Below the pieces are notes generated by a model. The model was given only the letters and a program-made list of their open reading frames with translations. It was not told where the DNA came from and did no database searches. Position numbers and translations under genes: made by a program. A stretch of DNA of 64,000 nt. It comes from Acarospora socialis. Lineage: Eukaryota > Ascomycota > Lecanoromycetes > Acarosporales > Acarosporaceae. The stretch covers positions 1-64,000 of the forward strand of contig JAMYGW020000019.1 in NCBI GenBank assembly GCA_025617375.2, in the 5' to 3' direction. Positions within the stretch are counted from its first letter, which is position 1. Each line of letters starts with the position of its first letter. Of the stretch, positions 47,563 through 59,749 are shown in pieces.

Positions 47563-50326
47563 CGGTAGATGGAGGATATTCACTGTTTTTTGTTGAATTA
47601 ACTTATGATGAGGATCGACTATGGGAATCTTCCATGATTGTTTATGAGCATGACTATGGTCGGAGGTCACAATATTGTAATGTAGCAACATACGTGGGTT
47701 TATCTGTGGTTGTTGATAATTGATGATGAATCCCTAGCTGTTCCGAGTCTCAGGCTCTATGAAGTCCCGCTTCTAGCTAAATCATATCGAATACAATGGT
47801 TGTAACATCTCAAGCTCACGCTATGTACTCTTAACAGACTCAATGAGACATAAGTGAGGCGCATTGCTTCAACGGTCAATATATTGATGAAAGATACACA
47901 GCCAAGTAGTAGGCCAGTATGGACAAATGTGAAAGACTCAGTCACTTCCGATCCGAACGAGGTGCGAAAGGGTAACACCTTCTATAGTATCAAGCAAGTA
48001 TTCAAAAACGGTGGGACTGGCTCCAGTTGTAGTTCATCTGTCTTGACAGTAGCATCCCCAGAAGTTAAGGGACGTTGGACCAGGACAGCGTGTTGAGTAA
48101 CTGAGAATGTTTTAGAGTCACATTTATACACAATATACTTCTTGTACTAGAGAGGTCATCCTGTCAGTATAAGCCACACTGATGTTCAGTACAATGCTTA
48201 CAGAAGCCATTCGTGTCCCAAGCCAGAGGGTTCTCTGAACACGAACTGCAGCCATTTTTCGAAGCTCAGAAGACATAAACAGTGCACAAAAACTATGACA
48301 CAGATACAACACCAAAGTCTTCATTCTAATAGTATTTATAATCCCTGTTCAATTTTTAATGTGTTTTAGAAGATGCAGTATGTACTTTACACAAGGGAGA
48401 GCTAGAAAAGACAAATGTGGATGTGGACTCGGGAATATGTGGGCAGGAGAGTGATTTGTTGAAGAAGTGGTGGAGGAGGTGAATGAGGTGAGTAAGAGAC
48501 AGGGAGACTGCCCAGAAGTAGGTTATGGAGAGGAGTTTATGTGTAGTGGATGAGTGGAGGTGTGTTAGGGTGTGGTGGATGGAGGGTGAAGGTTTGTGGG
48601 ATGCGGGTTGTGATGAGTGTTAAGGGGTTGTGAAGCCAAAAGTTGGGGACATTGTTGTTCGGGTACAAAACAATGTCATGTCGCTCACACTTGCCTTTCT
48701 CGGGACACCGTTCTGAGGCAATCCGGGCTCATAGCAACCTACCTTACTATAATCTAGATCTTTACCGGGCATTTTCCAACTTCAATGGCATTCACAATCC
48801 TCCCGCCAGCCCAAGCGGCAGCAGAATACGCGAGTTGTCCTCCGACGGCGGCTTCAACTCCGACAACAATGGCAATGTCAACATGATGCAGGACTAAGCT
48901 GTGACGCCAATCAAAACAGTCACGGATGACCCACAATGAATGAGGTACCATGACCCAGCAAACCCATCCCCATCCCTCTACCCCTAGTCCCTCACTAACC
49001 ACCCACTGCACCCACCTCAGAGGCCATGACACATTCACCCCCTTTAGGACCACCATCGTTGCTGCCACCCTTCAAAAAATCAACAAGCTCCTCTCCGTCC
49101 GGCCCCTCCACAAAGCACACGCCGGAAATCAGCGACCTGATGGGTGGTTCAAATCATTGAAGTGCAAATGAAGCAATGAGAAGTCAATATTGCAGTCACT
49201 CTTTTCATAAACCTACCCCTCTCTGCCATCAACCTGCCCAGCACCATCCTGCAAAAACACACCAGCATGGACAAGTTGCAGCTTCACACATTCTTCATTG
49301 AGGATGACTTGCTGATCACAGAGATGCAGTCTCTGTTTCAGAACAGGTCAACCACACTGCATATGTGGAGCCTGAAGTACAGGAAGTTGAGGAAGGGGGG
49401 TTTCTTGGCAGTTTTGGGGACGGGGGGTGGGGGTGGGGGGAAGGCATGATGTGGGCTAGAGCGGCAGGTGTGGATTCTAAGGACTGGGAATAGGGGCGGG
49501 GAGGTGGATGTGTGTTGAGAGTGAATGAATATGTGTGGACTGTGAAGCAGAGGGAGGAGGGGAGTGGGTAGCAGGTGGCGATAATGCAGTTGGCACAGGG
49601 ATTCAGTGGGGGGATGTATTTGAGTCAGAACAATAAGATTGGGCAGAAAACAAGAAGAGAGATACAAAACTGGCAGGATGTGCTAGAGTGTTGGTGAAGG
49701 ATGAAGTTAGAGCTGATGAGGAGTGGTCATGAGAGCTTATTGGGCAAGTTTGGATGTTCTGAATGAGGGAAGGGGAGGTGAGGAGGGTGGGTTGAGGGAT
49801 TACTTGGGTGGCACGAGGGGAAGAGAAGTCGTTGCGGCTGCGCTGGGTGGTGTTGGTGTCGAGTGTTACTTCATGCATGAACTCGTGAATGCGAAGCCGT
49901 ATATTCTCTACCTAGGTACTCCTTGCTCCTGACCAGAAGATAACAGGTACGGGACTGAGGCAGTTAGCTTAGTCCGAGCTATACTAGGCGACAACGGTCG
50001 GTATAGGGTTAAACTCCAAATTGCTAGATAGATAGCCATCTCACCGCTGAAATTGGAGTAGAGATATTGCAGGGTTTGGAGTTTCTGAAGGGGAAGGAGA
50101 GAATTGATTTCATGGTGTGAGGCTTGGAAGAATCCTGTTGAATGCTTCCTCCAAGTATCGAAGAATGGATATTTACGAGATGTTGGTCAGTGCGCCCTAT
50201 GAGTGCACTTTCTGAGGATGTGCAGCTCTGACCCTCGCAAACTCAAGATTTATTGCACGCTTTAGCATTCATTACTCAACCGAAGCTGCACCTGACCATA
50301 GCCCAGCGATGCCTATGCATTAGACA
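47563..50326. other. Intergenic with GT-rich and G-rich strands, no firm gene
   Basis: An 80-codon frame at 47854-48096 (+) contains NVKDSVTSDPNEVRKGNTFY and has secreted-protein-like Ser/Cys content but no leader. An 84-codon frame at 48643-48897 (+) ends FNSDNNGNVNMMQD. Neither matches a family I know. Long purine-rich, GT-rich tracts occur at about 48380-48640 and 49380-49830, producing artificial open frames on the opposite strand. Confidence 0.4.
49416..49440 (+). other. G-quadruplex-prone run
   Basis: Four G runs of four to six (GGGG, GGGGGG, GGGGG, GGGGGG) separated by one or two bases meet the usual G-quadruplex rule. It lies within a purine-rich strand of about 450 bp. Confidence 0.7.
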
Positions 50327-51466
50327 TTACAGAGCACACCCGCCCCCTTCACCATGCCGGAAATTCATTCGATCCCAACAGTCCTCCGCCAGGCCCCTTG
50401 AAGCGGCAAAGAGGGGATCAATTATCCTCGGATGCCGCTCACCGACATGCGTGACGAGAGTGCCGGGCTGTTCACCCAAAACCTCCTTCAGCACATCGTG
50501 TAACAGCCGGTTGCCTGCTGACTCACCCAGCAGGACCAATTCTCTGATCCGCTTCAAATCAGCACCATTGCCGCCCTCGAGAGGCAGACTGGAGATGTCA
50601 CGAAGCGCCCGCACAAGATCGCTGCGGTTGCTGTCGCATTTGGGAGTGTCGGATCGTTCGGAAAAGGAAAGACAGTCGGCGCCGAGACTTGTGTCGTGCA
50701 ATACGCGTCGGTACTCAAAGACGCCGCATTCCTCCGTAACCAGAAGAGCCGTGAGCGCCGCACGGCTGTAGTCGACTGTGAGGATGAGTTGCTCCGTGTC
50801 GCCTGCTCGAATTCGTTCCAAAGTCTCGTTGGGGGTGGCGGTATTGCAGTTTCCACCAATACCAAAGGCACGCGCTGCGAGGATCCCGGCCGGCGGCTGT
50901 GCAGATAAGGGCATTTGTAATGAGAGGGAGGAGCAGGCGGAGCGGACGGTGTTGAGATAAGAATCGGAGACTGGGAACGGGAAGACGACTTCTGCGGTTG
51001 AGAGCGAGGCTTCTAGATAGGACTCCGTTGCCGTCTTTAACGCTTTCAACATTCGGGATAGAGATTGAGTACGATTGTCGTTGTTGCCGCCTAACCAAGG
51101 CGATACATAGTCACGAAATGTTTGCAGACCCAATGGTGCCCGAGCCGCTCCGGTGCCGGGGCTCAAGACATCATCGAGCAACGTGGATTGAGCCGTTGCG
51201 TGGTCACCTAAGACATTCATCATTCGCTTATACGCCGGACCGCCTTCGATTTTCGCAATGTCGACGGTGGAACCGTTTGAGAAATAGATGCTGGCGACGC
51301 TTTATTGCAAGGGTTTAGCCTCCTCCGTCATGACTCCGGAATCAATGTCGGGTTCCTACCCATAGTCAAGTGACAGGCCAAAGCCAACACCATAGTCTGC
51401 CGCGTGTATAAGTTGAGCAGAAGTGAGGCAAGCAGCCAACAGGCTAAGTAAAATAGTCTTGCCCAT
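50327..51466 (-). CDS. Hsp70/actin-fold protein with a signal peptide, two exons, about 359 aa
   Basis: Exon 1 (51466-51360) encodes MGKTILLSLLAACLTSAQLI, a clear signal peptide, then GVGFGLSLDYG. A 60-nt intron (51359-51300, GTAGGA...AATAAAG) joins it to exon 2 (51299-50327) beginning VASIYFSNGSTVDIAKIEG, which resembles the Hsp70 opening GIDLGTTYSxVxxxxNGxVEII. Later come LILTVDYSRAALTALLV and LVLLGESAGNRLLHDVLKEV, corresponding to the Hsp70 adenosine motif VGGSSRIPKVQxLLKE, and DPLFAASRGLAED near the end. The phosphate-binding consensus is degenerate (SLDYG for DLGTT), so ATPase activity is uncertain. Similar divergent actin-like ATPase-fold proteins are widespread in plant-associated ascomycetes; their role is unknown. 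GC is a little higher than in the flanks. Confidence 0.7.
51300..51359 (-). other. Intron of the Hsp70-fold gene (60 nt)
   Basis: On the minus strand GTAGGA donor and AATAAAG acceptor. Removal joins SLDYG and VASIYF in frame. Confidence 0.7.
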
Positions 51467-54264
51467 GTGAGAAACAGAATGCTGCCGAGTATGTGCAGAC
51501 AAGATCTCAATAAGTAGCAAGTTGTTGGTCGATGAGGGTTCGCAGGAAGTGATCTTGGAAGGTGGTAAGTGCATAAGGTGGCCTTTTAGAAAATAAACTA
51601 ACATTATGAGGCTGAGCATAGGGCCCGTGAACAGAGTAAATTTCTACAAAAGGAATGGGTCATGTGATTGTCAGCATAGAAAGCAGATATGCTTGTCTTT
51701 ACGGATGAGAGTGCTGCAAATGAGCGGGTAAAAGATAGAAAGTATGGGTCGTCATTGACCAGAACAAGGGCACATGTCTTCACGCCCTTTAAGCGGGAGA
51801 AACGGTTTAGTATCCTACCTGCATACACTGTTGACGGCTATATAGGTCTATAACAACAGCTATCTTCAACAAATTTGTCCAGTACTGCTTCCTAATCCAC
51901 TGCACATCACATTCTGGGCCTTGGAGTGTTTTGTGCCTTGATAACACACAAGTACATTGTTTCTTAGTAAGTTAATAAGCAATTGGATGTACCTTTACTG
52001 ATTTGAGGCATAGGAACTTGAAGAACTGTGCTGTGAGGCCAGCATTATCATTGCATACCTACCTCCTCACTCACTCATTTATAACCCTATCAAGCTGTCA
52101 TTTTCAGGGCTAAAGCCTTGGATCAGGAGGAACTACGAGCTTGTAGAGGAATTTAAGAGGAGTTTGGGGCTTTTATAACTATGGTAGTGGACTATACAAT
52201 GTGAGGGTTCAGCAAGGGCAAATTCTCGGCATTGTGGCATTGAGTGTTAGGGATAGTACATGTATTTGTAAGAAAACTACACTAAAATCTATGTATTGTC
52301 CCAATCTGCTTGCCAGTGGATCGCTGCAGCCTCTGCAAGTGCCCCCATTTCATCATTCATCTGATTATATAGTTGCCAAGGCTCCCTTACAGCCTCCCTC
52401 GCCACCCTACTAATTCTAGTTGTTTCATAGTGACAGAGATTCACTTCTAGATGTACGCCAACGCCAGAGGGGATTCGTAGTTGTTGAGAAGCTTAGACAC
52501 CATACAAACTACATCGTAAACAAGCTCAAGTGGGAACAGGGAGTCTCATCAAGGGCTAGTCATGTTTCTTTGGTGGCAAGTTGGATGCAGCGTGCAACAT
52601 AGAGTTCATTTAAAAGATCAAGTGCATGGTTGATCTGTGCTGCTTGCCTAGGGTTTTTGACTGTAAATCAGGCAAAATAGTCCCGCAGCCAGGTGTCGGA
52701 GTCAGCCACAGACTGAATGGAGCTGCTAGGCTGCTGTGAACAGACCTTCAGGGGTGAGAAAGGACGTACAGGGGCCCTAGATGTAGAGGCCTTAGTGGTG
52801 GTGCTGCAGAGAGGGCGGGGGCCCTGCCCACGGTGTTGCTAGTAGAGTAACAGCTGTATGCCGACATTCTCCGATAGACATTAGGTGGCAGAGGACCAAA
52901 TTGTGGCATTGAGGACCCTCAGTTGATGCCAAGGACGTTTATTGAGGGTGTGGTGGGCGCAGTGGGTGCAGTGGGTGCAGGGGTTGCGGCCAGAGGTGCT
53001 GTGATGGCTATATTGCCATGGTGGGTGTGTATTACCTTGTCCTTGACGGGTGTCAAGGGCAAGCTTGACGGTGGCGATGTCAGTGTAGCTTTGCCTAAGG
53101 TAATAGCCTTGGCTCAGCAATTGATGTCGCTGTTTGACAACTTGTAATAAGACTAACTCATTACAAGACAGTATCATGCATGTTTCCACACCTAGGGTCT
53201 GTACACTTTCATCCTTTCACTAAGGCAGGCATCAAAAAGATATGGGAGTTTATTAGCAAATACTAAGAAAAAAAATGGGAAATTTCTCCTTGGGGCTTCT
53301 CTTTGACTTTTGCCACCTTTTCCGGAGTAGACTCCCATTCAGACTCAGTTTCTATATAGTATTCAGTCCAAATTGAGCCTCCATCTAAACCACTAATTCT
53401 ATCCTGTTCAGGCTGTCCCAATGCATCAGAGTGGTGTATATGTCCTGTCATTCTTTCTCATTATTGACTGTAAAGTCCATGGCCTGAAACCTCTTCATAT
53501 TACTAACAAGAGGGTAGCCTTGTAAAAATGCTTATTACAAGGAATATTCCTCTTCCTTGCATGATTTTCGGCCTCCTCTTGCTGTTCTGACACCCAAATT
53601 CAAAACTCAAATTGTGTTCTGTTGAGGGCTTTTTCATTTTGGTACATTTGGGTGTCATCAACTACCACTTTCTCCTCATATTTTGTTAGCAAACTCATAG
53701 TAAATGTTGGGGATGATGATGGTGGTGACGATTTGCTGATGTCAACAAATTCGCTGATCTCTTGTTCAGGTGCTGACTTCGAAGAGGTTGGTGACATCCT
53801 TACGGCAGGCCTTTTCGAGCATTTTTTCGGGCTACTAGTAGTAGTCATCAACCGCTTCTTCAACGTCGATCTGGAGGGCATTGCGACTGAATTTGGGCGT
53901 TGGGGGTGGATTCGGTGAGTGGTGCACAGGTATGGCAGGTTTGACCAGTGGTGTGGTTTTCATTATGAAATCTACAAATGACCAGACTTTTACATATCTT
54001 ACAGATGATTACTCAAACACGCAACAAGGCGGCAGGAATGCCTTTTCGGCCTCATTTACCTTCTTCTTGCCCCTTTCACGCGCCTTGAATCTCCTGCTCG
54101 TTCTTGCTAAGCGCGAAATTGAATCTCGTTCCTCAGTGTCTATTTTGTATATTAAGATTCACCAGCCTGGTCTCCCTGGTCCGTGTTGCTGCTTAGTAAA
54201 TAAGTTGCTCTCTACTATTCATTACCCTTCTCTATTCGTTTCCTTCTTTAAACGTGCACGAAAC
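51467..54264. other. Intergenic with a possible decayed minus-strand gene (53270-53881)
   Basis: From 53881 on the minus strand, MPSRSTLKKRLMTTTSSPKK leads a basic, Ser-rich 93-codon frame to a stop at 53600. The same frame then continues open for about 35 codons (WVSEQQEEAENHARKRNIPC), and a further piece ends at 53263. This may be a host gene with an in-frame stop or unrecognised introns. I see no family. The rest of the interval (51467-53260), including short open frames at 52201-52602 and 52923-53147, shows nothing I can support. Confidence 0.35.
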
Positions 54265-57200
54265 ATGCAGAACGTTGCTTTGGCCCTTCTTCCTCTATGC
54301 GCGCTGGTCACTGCCATCCCCAAGCCTCACGTTGCAGTGCTGTTCGGCTTGGACATCAACAACCTGTCTGGGTCTGACCCAACATTACCACCCAAGTCCA
54401 TTTCTTTCCCTACTGGGGGGCCCTCCAACCCCTACCCATCCGGCATACCCACCCAGCCCGACCAATGCGACGGACAGAACCCGTCCAATGACTGTTTCAA
54501 CGCCATGGGTGGATCAGGCGGCTACCTCTGGTTTGACAAGGACTCACAATGCAGCAACTCTCAAAAGTCCGTGCTGGAGACTGCCGTGTGGCATGCGACG
54601 ATGCTCGCCGCGCATTCAGCCAATTTCCCAGACAATGGCAAGGACACCCACGGCCGAGCTTCCGGCATGTTCTACTTGGGCCCTGACTTTGCCTCTCAGC
54701 AGACCCGAATCGCCGGCAACCTGAAGCGTGCCTGGCAATTCAAGACGAGTCAGACCTCTAAGAAGGAGTACATCACGACCAGCTGCAAGGATACCAAGAA
54801 CCTTTGTGGCCGAAAGATCGGCGGCAAAGCCGTCGGGGGTTATGCTTGGACCTACAGCGGCTGGGCTTTCTATTACTACTACATCACCCTTTGCCCGACC
54901 TTCTTCACCCTGGACACTCTCGACACAAAGCTCAACCAGGTGGAGCAGGAGCTCGCCAGCGGTAGCACAAAAATGGCCAAGGACATGACTTGGCTAAGAA
55001 GTACAGGTCAATTCTTCCTCCACGAGATGATGCACACCCGCATTGCAACCGGCGGCGTCGAGCCGCATATCATCGATGAATACGTCGTCCCGATCCCAGA
55101 TGGCGAAAAGCACGGTGTCAACGACGTCAAGGCGTACGGGCCGAGGCTTGTTCACGCCCTGGCAAAACGGAGCCTCAACCATGGCGGTGGGGCGACTCGA
55201 GCATCGAGAAACGCTGACAGCTACGCAATGCTGGCCAATGCTGTCTGGTAAGTTCAGATGTCAGGATAACCATCATGTGGTACAAGCTAATCTCCTCTTT
55301 TGAGGTGGTGGGACACTACGGGATATTTTCCAGGCATATCTGGAAAGGCAGACCCAAGCACGGCCCAAGATGACTTCAATGATGCCAACTTCCCGGTCTC
55401 CCTCCACATCGATCTCGACAACAGCACGAATCCGAGTGCTGCAGACTTCACCAGCTTGTTTAACGATAATCTACAGGCTTTTGGTAACGGGCCTCCCGAC
55501 CTGGACGACCAGGTCGATAGTACTCCCACCACGTCATCGCTACCACCACCGCCGTCGTCCACGGCGGCTCCAGTAGTTCCAGCTCCAGGTCCTTCTGGTT
55601 CGGACGCGTCTGCTTCACCTGATAGTCCTCGGACTTCTTCGCCTTCAAATCCTGCGCCTCCACGCCTTTACCCATAGGGGCTACTGTGGTGACTGAAACT
55701 ATAAGTGGCAAGACGATAACAGAGACGTATGAGCCAATCACCTACACCCAATTTGCTACAATTACAGCAATCATCACAACTACAATGTTCAATGCACAGC
55801 GGAGCCCTGCCACGATTGTGGTTGGTTCATCTGGAGTGGCTTGGACACCCTACCACCCAGGACCAGGAGTCCCAAATGTTCACCCTCCATCAGTCTTACC
55901 CGGTGCTCCGCGCAGAACTCAGACATATGCAAAATCCTCTCTCACTTCAAGTGTGTCATTGCCATCTGGAGGAACGATAGTAGTTGCTACACTTGGTTCG
56001 TCTGTCCTTACTGAGACTTTCGTTCCTGCCACTATCTCAAGCTACATTTCTTTGACATCAACAATCACCACAACCACCTTTGGTGCTCAAGGCAGCCCTG
56101 TCACATTCTTGATTGGTCCGGGTGGCATTGAATGGACACCCATTAACCTACCCTCTGAAGTTCCTGAAGTTCCTTTGCCTTCAGGACTTCCTCTGAGGCC
56201 CAAGGCACCTGCAAATAAGTCATGGAGCTTCACATCAGTGGATAGTATAAATAGCCCAAAATCACCCAGAATTGATTCACCCACTATCAAATCAACAGGA
56301 GCCCCACCACACAGCATACCTTCTACAAATTACATCTCAATCACAGACGCCTTTGATAAAATAACTCAATCAGAGACAACCCTTGTTGTTGGGAGTGTAA
56401 CAGGGAGTTGGTCAAAAGCAACCTTTGCTGATCTGAGTACTATTACAGCTCCACAAACAGTAACAACATCACTAGTTCAAACCAACAAGGACAGCAGCAA
56501 GTTTACAGTTTCTGCCGCAGTCATTATTGTTGGGCCTGGCGGTCGCTGGTAAGAAACTCTGTTCTTGCGAATTCGCCTTGCAATGTTCATGTTATTGAGC
56601 TGACGCCATTGAATAGGTGGAATGGAGGCACCGGTGGTTTAGGAATCCACAGTCTTTTGTGTATCTGGCCTTTGTGCTCGCCAGGGGGTGGTGGAGATGT
56701 TGGTAGCGTTGATTCTGGTACTAACCCCAATGACCCCAATAGTCTGAGTAGCAACAACAACGACAACAATAAGTCCTCCAGCGGCTCAAAGCCATCCAGT
56801 ATAGAAAGATCAAAGGTAACTAGTTCTACAAAATCATCTTCACCAACATCATCCTGCAATGCGAGGACTATCGCTTCGGATTGCTTGGTTCTTTGTTCCA
56901 CACCAACCGGCATCAGCACTCAAACTTGCTCTACAAGCTGTTACTCTACTATCACTGCCTGCAGTGCTACAGGCACCACCGTTACCTCCATTGTCAGTGC
57001 CTGCAAACCACTAAAAGGCTGGTCCAAGGTAGTTGATGGAGAAGACACTTCAATAGACCAGCCCCTAGGCGCAGTGGGTACAGCTCATTTTGAAGGTCCA
57101 TCAAGTCCCACCTTGTCCGCCAAAGCCACTAGTCTTATAATCAATGCTGGTCCTACAAAAGCAGCAACGCGTGCCACAGTTACCTCATCAACCACTTACA

Positions 57201-59038
57201 TCCCTAGATGTAGGGCAGACGGCGATCCACAGTATAGTCCAGCAAGCTGGTGTGACTGTGGATCGAGCTCTACCTACCCAACTCTGTCCACTAAGTCTGG
57301 CACTACTTCAGCAAATTGTGCATATTCTACACTACCTGCATCAACAATTAAACCAATCAGTACTGGCTATGCATCAACAAATATACCTGGTCAAGACAGA
57401 GTTCCTGATTGTGCTGTGATTGTCTCAGCTTCTGGGACATTGGCCTACTGCAACTGTGATGGAACACCAGCACCATTACTCAGTTCCACTTCCACAGGAG
57501 TACTCAATTGTCACTACACCATTCAACCAACCAGTGCCTACAACCCAAAAGTTCTACCACCATCGTCAGCTGCACCACCACCGCCACCGTACGCAACTGG
57601 AAAGTGCAATGTTCATATCTGGCAAGGCCTCGGACCGCAGCCGACGGACCCGGAGGTTGTCATCTTTGTCAACATTACTGATGCCAATGGCACTGTTATC
57701 GGTTCTGGCTCCGATAAACGTAATTGGGGCCAGACATTGTCGGTTGAAAGCAAGCTGGAAGACCCAATGAAAGTAACGCCACAGACGGGTGTCAAGAATA
57801 AGAGACGCTCAGCTAAGGTATCTCTTGGCAAAAGGGCGGCGGGCGTTCCTCAAGGAACTCGACCCTTATTTGAGAAAGGTCCGGTGGACTTCGCAATCAG
57901 TGGACAATCATGGGACACTACCTCCTCTCAATGCTCGGTCGGTGCTTGGGACAATGGCAATGCAAAGGACTTCTTCGGCGCTCTGTTTTTTGGTGACAAT
58001 CCATTCCCCGTAAGTTAGACTTTTATCGACTCAATATCTTGGATTTCGGCACTGATGATCTATGCTTCACAGAATCGCCAAATAGATTGCAAATTTGACT
58101 GTCTGGGGCACAGTAAGAGGCGAGCAGTTGCCAAACAGTTTGGACATTCCCACAAGAGTGGCAAAGACTTCAGGCGAGACGTTCTTGCCACGGATCCTTC
58201 CCAAACAGTTGGTGACATTCCATCATCAGTGGATGAGCACTTGTTTAATGTGCGTGCACTGACAGACCATGGTGCTGCATGGCAGAAGTACGCGCCGAGT
58301 GGCACAAGATACTATGCAGTGTGGCAAGCCAAGACTGGGGATGACGCTGTGTCTCCATGCAATTTGGATGATTTCTTTATAATCAACTCGATTACCCGTT
58401 GCATGCCTGCGATGAAAGTCCGAGATACTTTGAAGAAGAACGGCTACCTAACTGACAAAGAGTACTACGCCATCATAGTTGCAGGACCCAAGGACAACGC
58501 CATTGCAGATTTTCAAAGCACCATCAGTGCCAGCCAAGGTGTCTTCCTCGCGAACGGTAACAACAGAGGTGCTTTGCCCTCAGACAGAAAGGACCCCGAG
58601 TACAACCCGCAGTTTCCTAACGGCCGAGACCCAATCCCATATCAGTTCTCCACAGTGGCGTGGTGGATGTGGCAGAAGACAGTGCTGCTAGCCAACGAAG
58701 AGAAAAACAAAGTGAACCCATCTCAGGCAGACTACAAGTACTCGGACATCAAGTCCTTCTGGCAGCGTGAGATTAATAACCCAGATACTATATCCATCCT
58801 CGATGAAGCATTCAAGGGGAAAGATCTCGCATCAACGCTGACATGGACTCCCAAGGACACAAATCAGGATACCAATGCTTTCTGGGCGCTTCTAGGTTCA
58901 CCAAATGGGAATGGTATTCAGTACTTTCTTATCGACAACAAGGTCACCTTGAAGGGAAAGGGAATCAAATGCATCAAAGCTACAAGTATTGAGAGCAGCG
59001 GCTTGAGACTTTACACCATGTGGGCGATATTTGATTGA
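54265..59038 (+). CDS. Large secreted HExxH metallopeptidase (M35-like) fused to adhesin-like and Cys-rich domains, five exons, about 1498 aa
   Basis: Predicted exons 54265-55247, 55305-55588, 55678-56548, 56617-58009 and 58073-59038 sum to 4497 nt in one frame. MQNVALALLPLCALVTA is a signal peptide. The peptidase domain has HEMMH (253-257), YGP (about 291) and NADSY (316-320), matching the HExxH/NADxY pattern of deuterolysin/Lys-specific (M35-like) zinc peptidases. A Pro/Ser/Thr linker follows, then two repeats with TITTT(M/T)F(N/G)AQ and G(V/I)(A/E)WTP, a Cys-rich block (CSTSCYSTITACSATGTT), GKCNVHIWQGLGPQPTDPEV (about 1042) and a C-terminal domain. The last three blocks resemble C-terminal parts of secreted fungal class V chitinase-like proteins. 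Intron 2 has a weak GTCCTT donor, so two adjacent genes remain possible; but the downstream part has no leader and starts 9 bp after the stop of the first frame. Confidence 0.65.
55248..55304 (+). other. Metallopeptidase intron 1 (57 nt)
   Basis: GTAAGT donor, agctaatct branch region, TTTTGAG acceptor. Removal gives NAVWWWDTTGYFPG. Confidence 0.8.
55589..55677 (+). other. Metallopeptidase intron 2, predicted with weak donor (89 nt)
   Basis: CAG|GTCCTT donor, cacctgat branch-like region, CCCATAG acceptor. Without splicing, the acceptor TAG is the stop of the upstream frame. Splicing joins VVPAPG to ATVVTETISGKT in frame. Confidence 0.45.
56549..56616 (+). other. Metallopeptidase intron 3 (68 nt)
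   Basis: GTAAGA donor, gagctgacg branch region, GAATAG acceptor. Removal gives GPGGRWWNGGTGG. Confidence 0.8.
58010..58072 (+). other. Metallopeptidase intron 4 (63 nt)
   Basis: GTAAGT donor, actgatg branch region, TTCACAG acceptor. Removal gives FGDNPFPNRQIDCKFDC. Confidence 0.85.
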
Positions 59039-59749
59039 TTTTGGTGTATTTGAATTGGTGAAAGCAGTTTAAAAAAGATTGAGGCATTACACATGTATAG
59101 AGTTTTTTTATGCTACCTCCTTGTGTAGAATATTTACGGATACAGGCCTCCAGAAAATCTTCCACTCATTAGAATGTATGAGGAAGTGGCAGGGCGGTTA
59201 CCTGAGCTCGATATTATGATCTTGGCAGAGCCTAGTTCGCATATGTATTCCTCAAAGGCTACCGAGACAACGAGATGAAGCAGCTGAGAGACGAGATCGA
59301 CTCAACTCACAGATCTGAATTTATAAATCCAAATGGTAATATGACATTAAGATATGGCTAAGGGAATTACTCGAAGATCAATTTGGAGGACCAGTGATTG
59401 GATATAGTCTTCAATCCTCTGAACTCTCGCTGTTTCTAGCTTGTCGCTGGTCCCAACAAAGACACCTTAGTTATCATGGTCTTAACCCTGTTAATCTACA
59501 CATTACACCATATCACCGTCATGAAGGGTCTAGTCAATCATAAGTGTTGTTCCAAGGAGCGTGTGCATTAAAGATCCGAGCGTTTCAACACGCTCTGCCC
59601 TCATATTGAATTTTGAATGCTGCCAATTTGTTGAGTCGGCGAAGCGGATCATGAGAGATGGAATTGGGTCAAATGCTTGATTAAGCGTTGACAGAGGCCA
59701 AGAACATCTCGAATGTACAACCAAAGACTGTTTGGTGCCTTGGCTGGAG
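59039..59749. other. Intergenic between convergent genes, nothing recognised
   Basis: This is the 3' flank of both the metallopeptidase gene (+) and the hypothetical gene at 59750-60628 (-). The minus open frame at 59530-60282 is an out-of-frame shadow of the latter and is not annotated. Confidence 0.5.

Noticed and set aside
49338-49878. Pro/Ser/His-rich minus-strand frames
   Set aside because: They are the complement of a purine-rich low-complexity tract; there is no start context or homology.
50253-50771. 172-codon plus frame
   Set aside because: Antisense to the Hsp70-fold gene, which has the better protein evidence.
53881-54264. In-frame upstream extension of the metallopeptidase ORF
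   Set aside because: A signal peptide begins at the ATG at 54265; the upstream residues would bury it.
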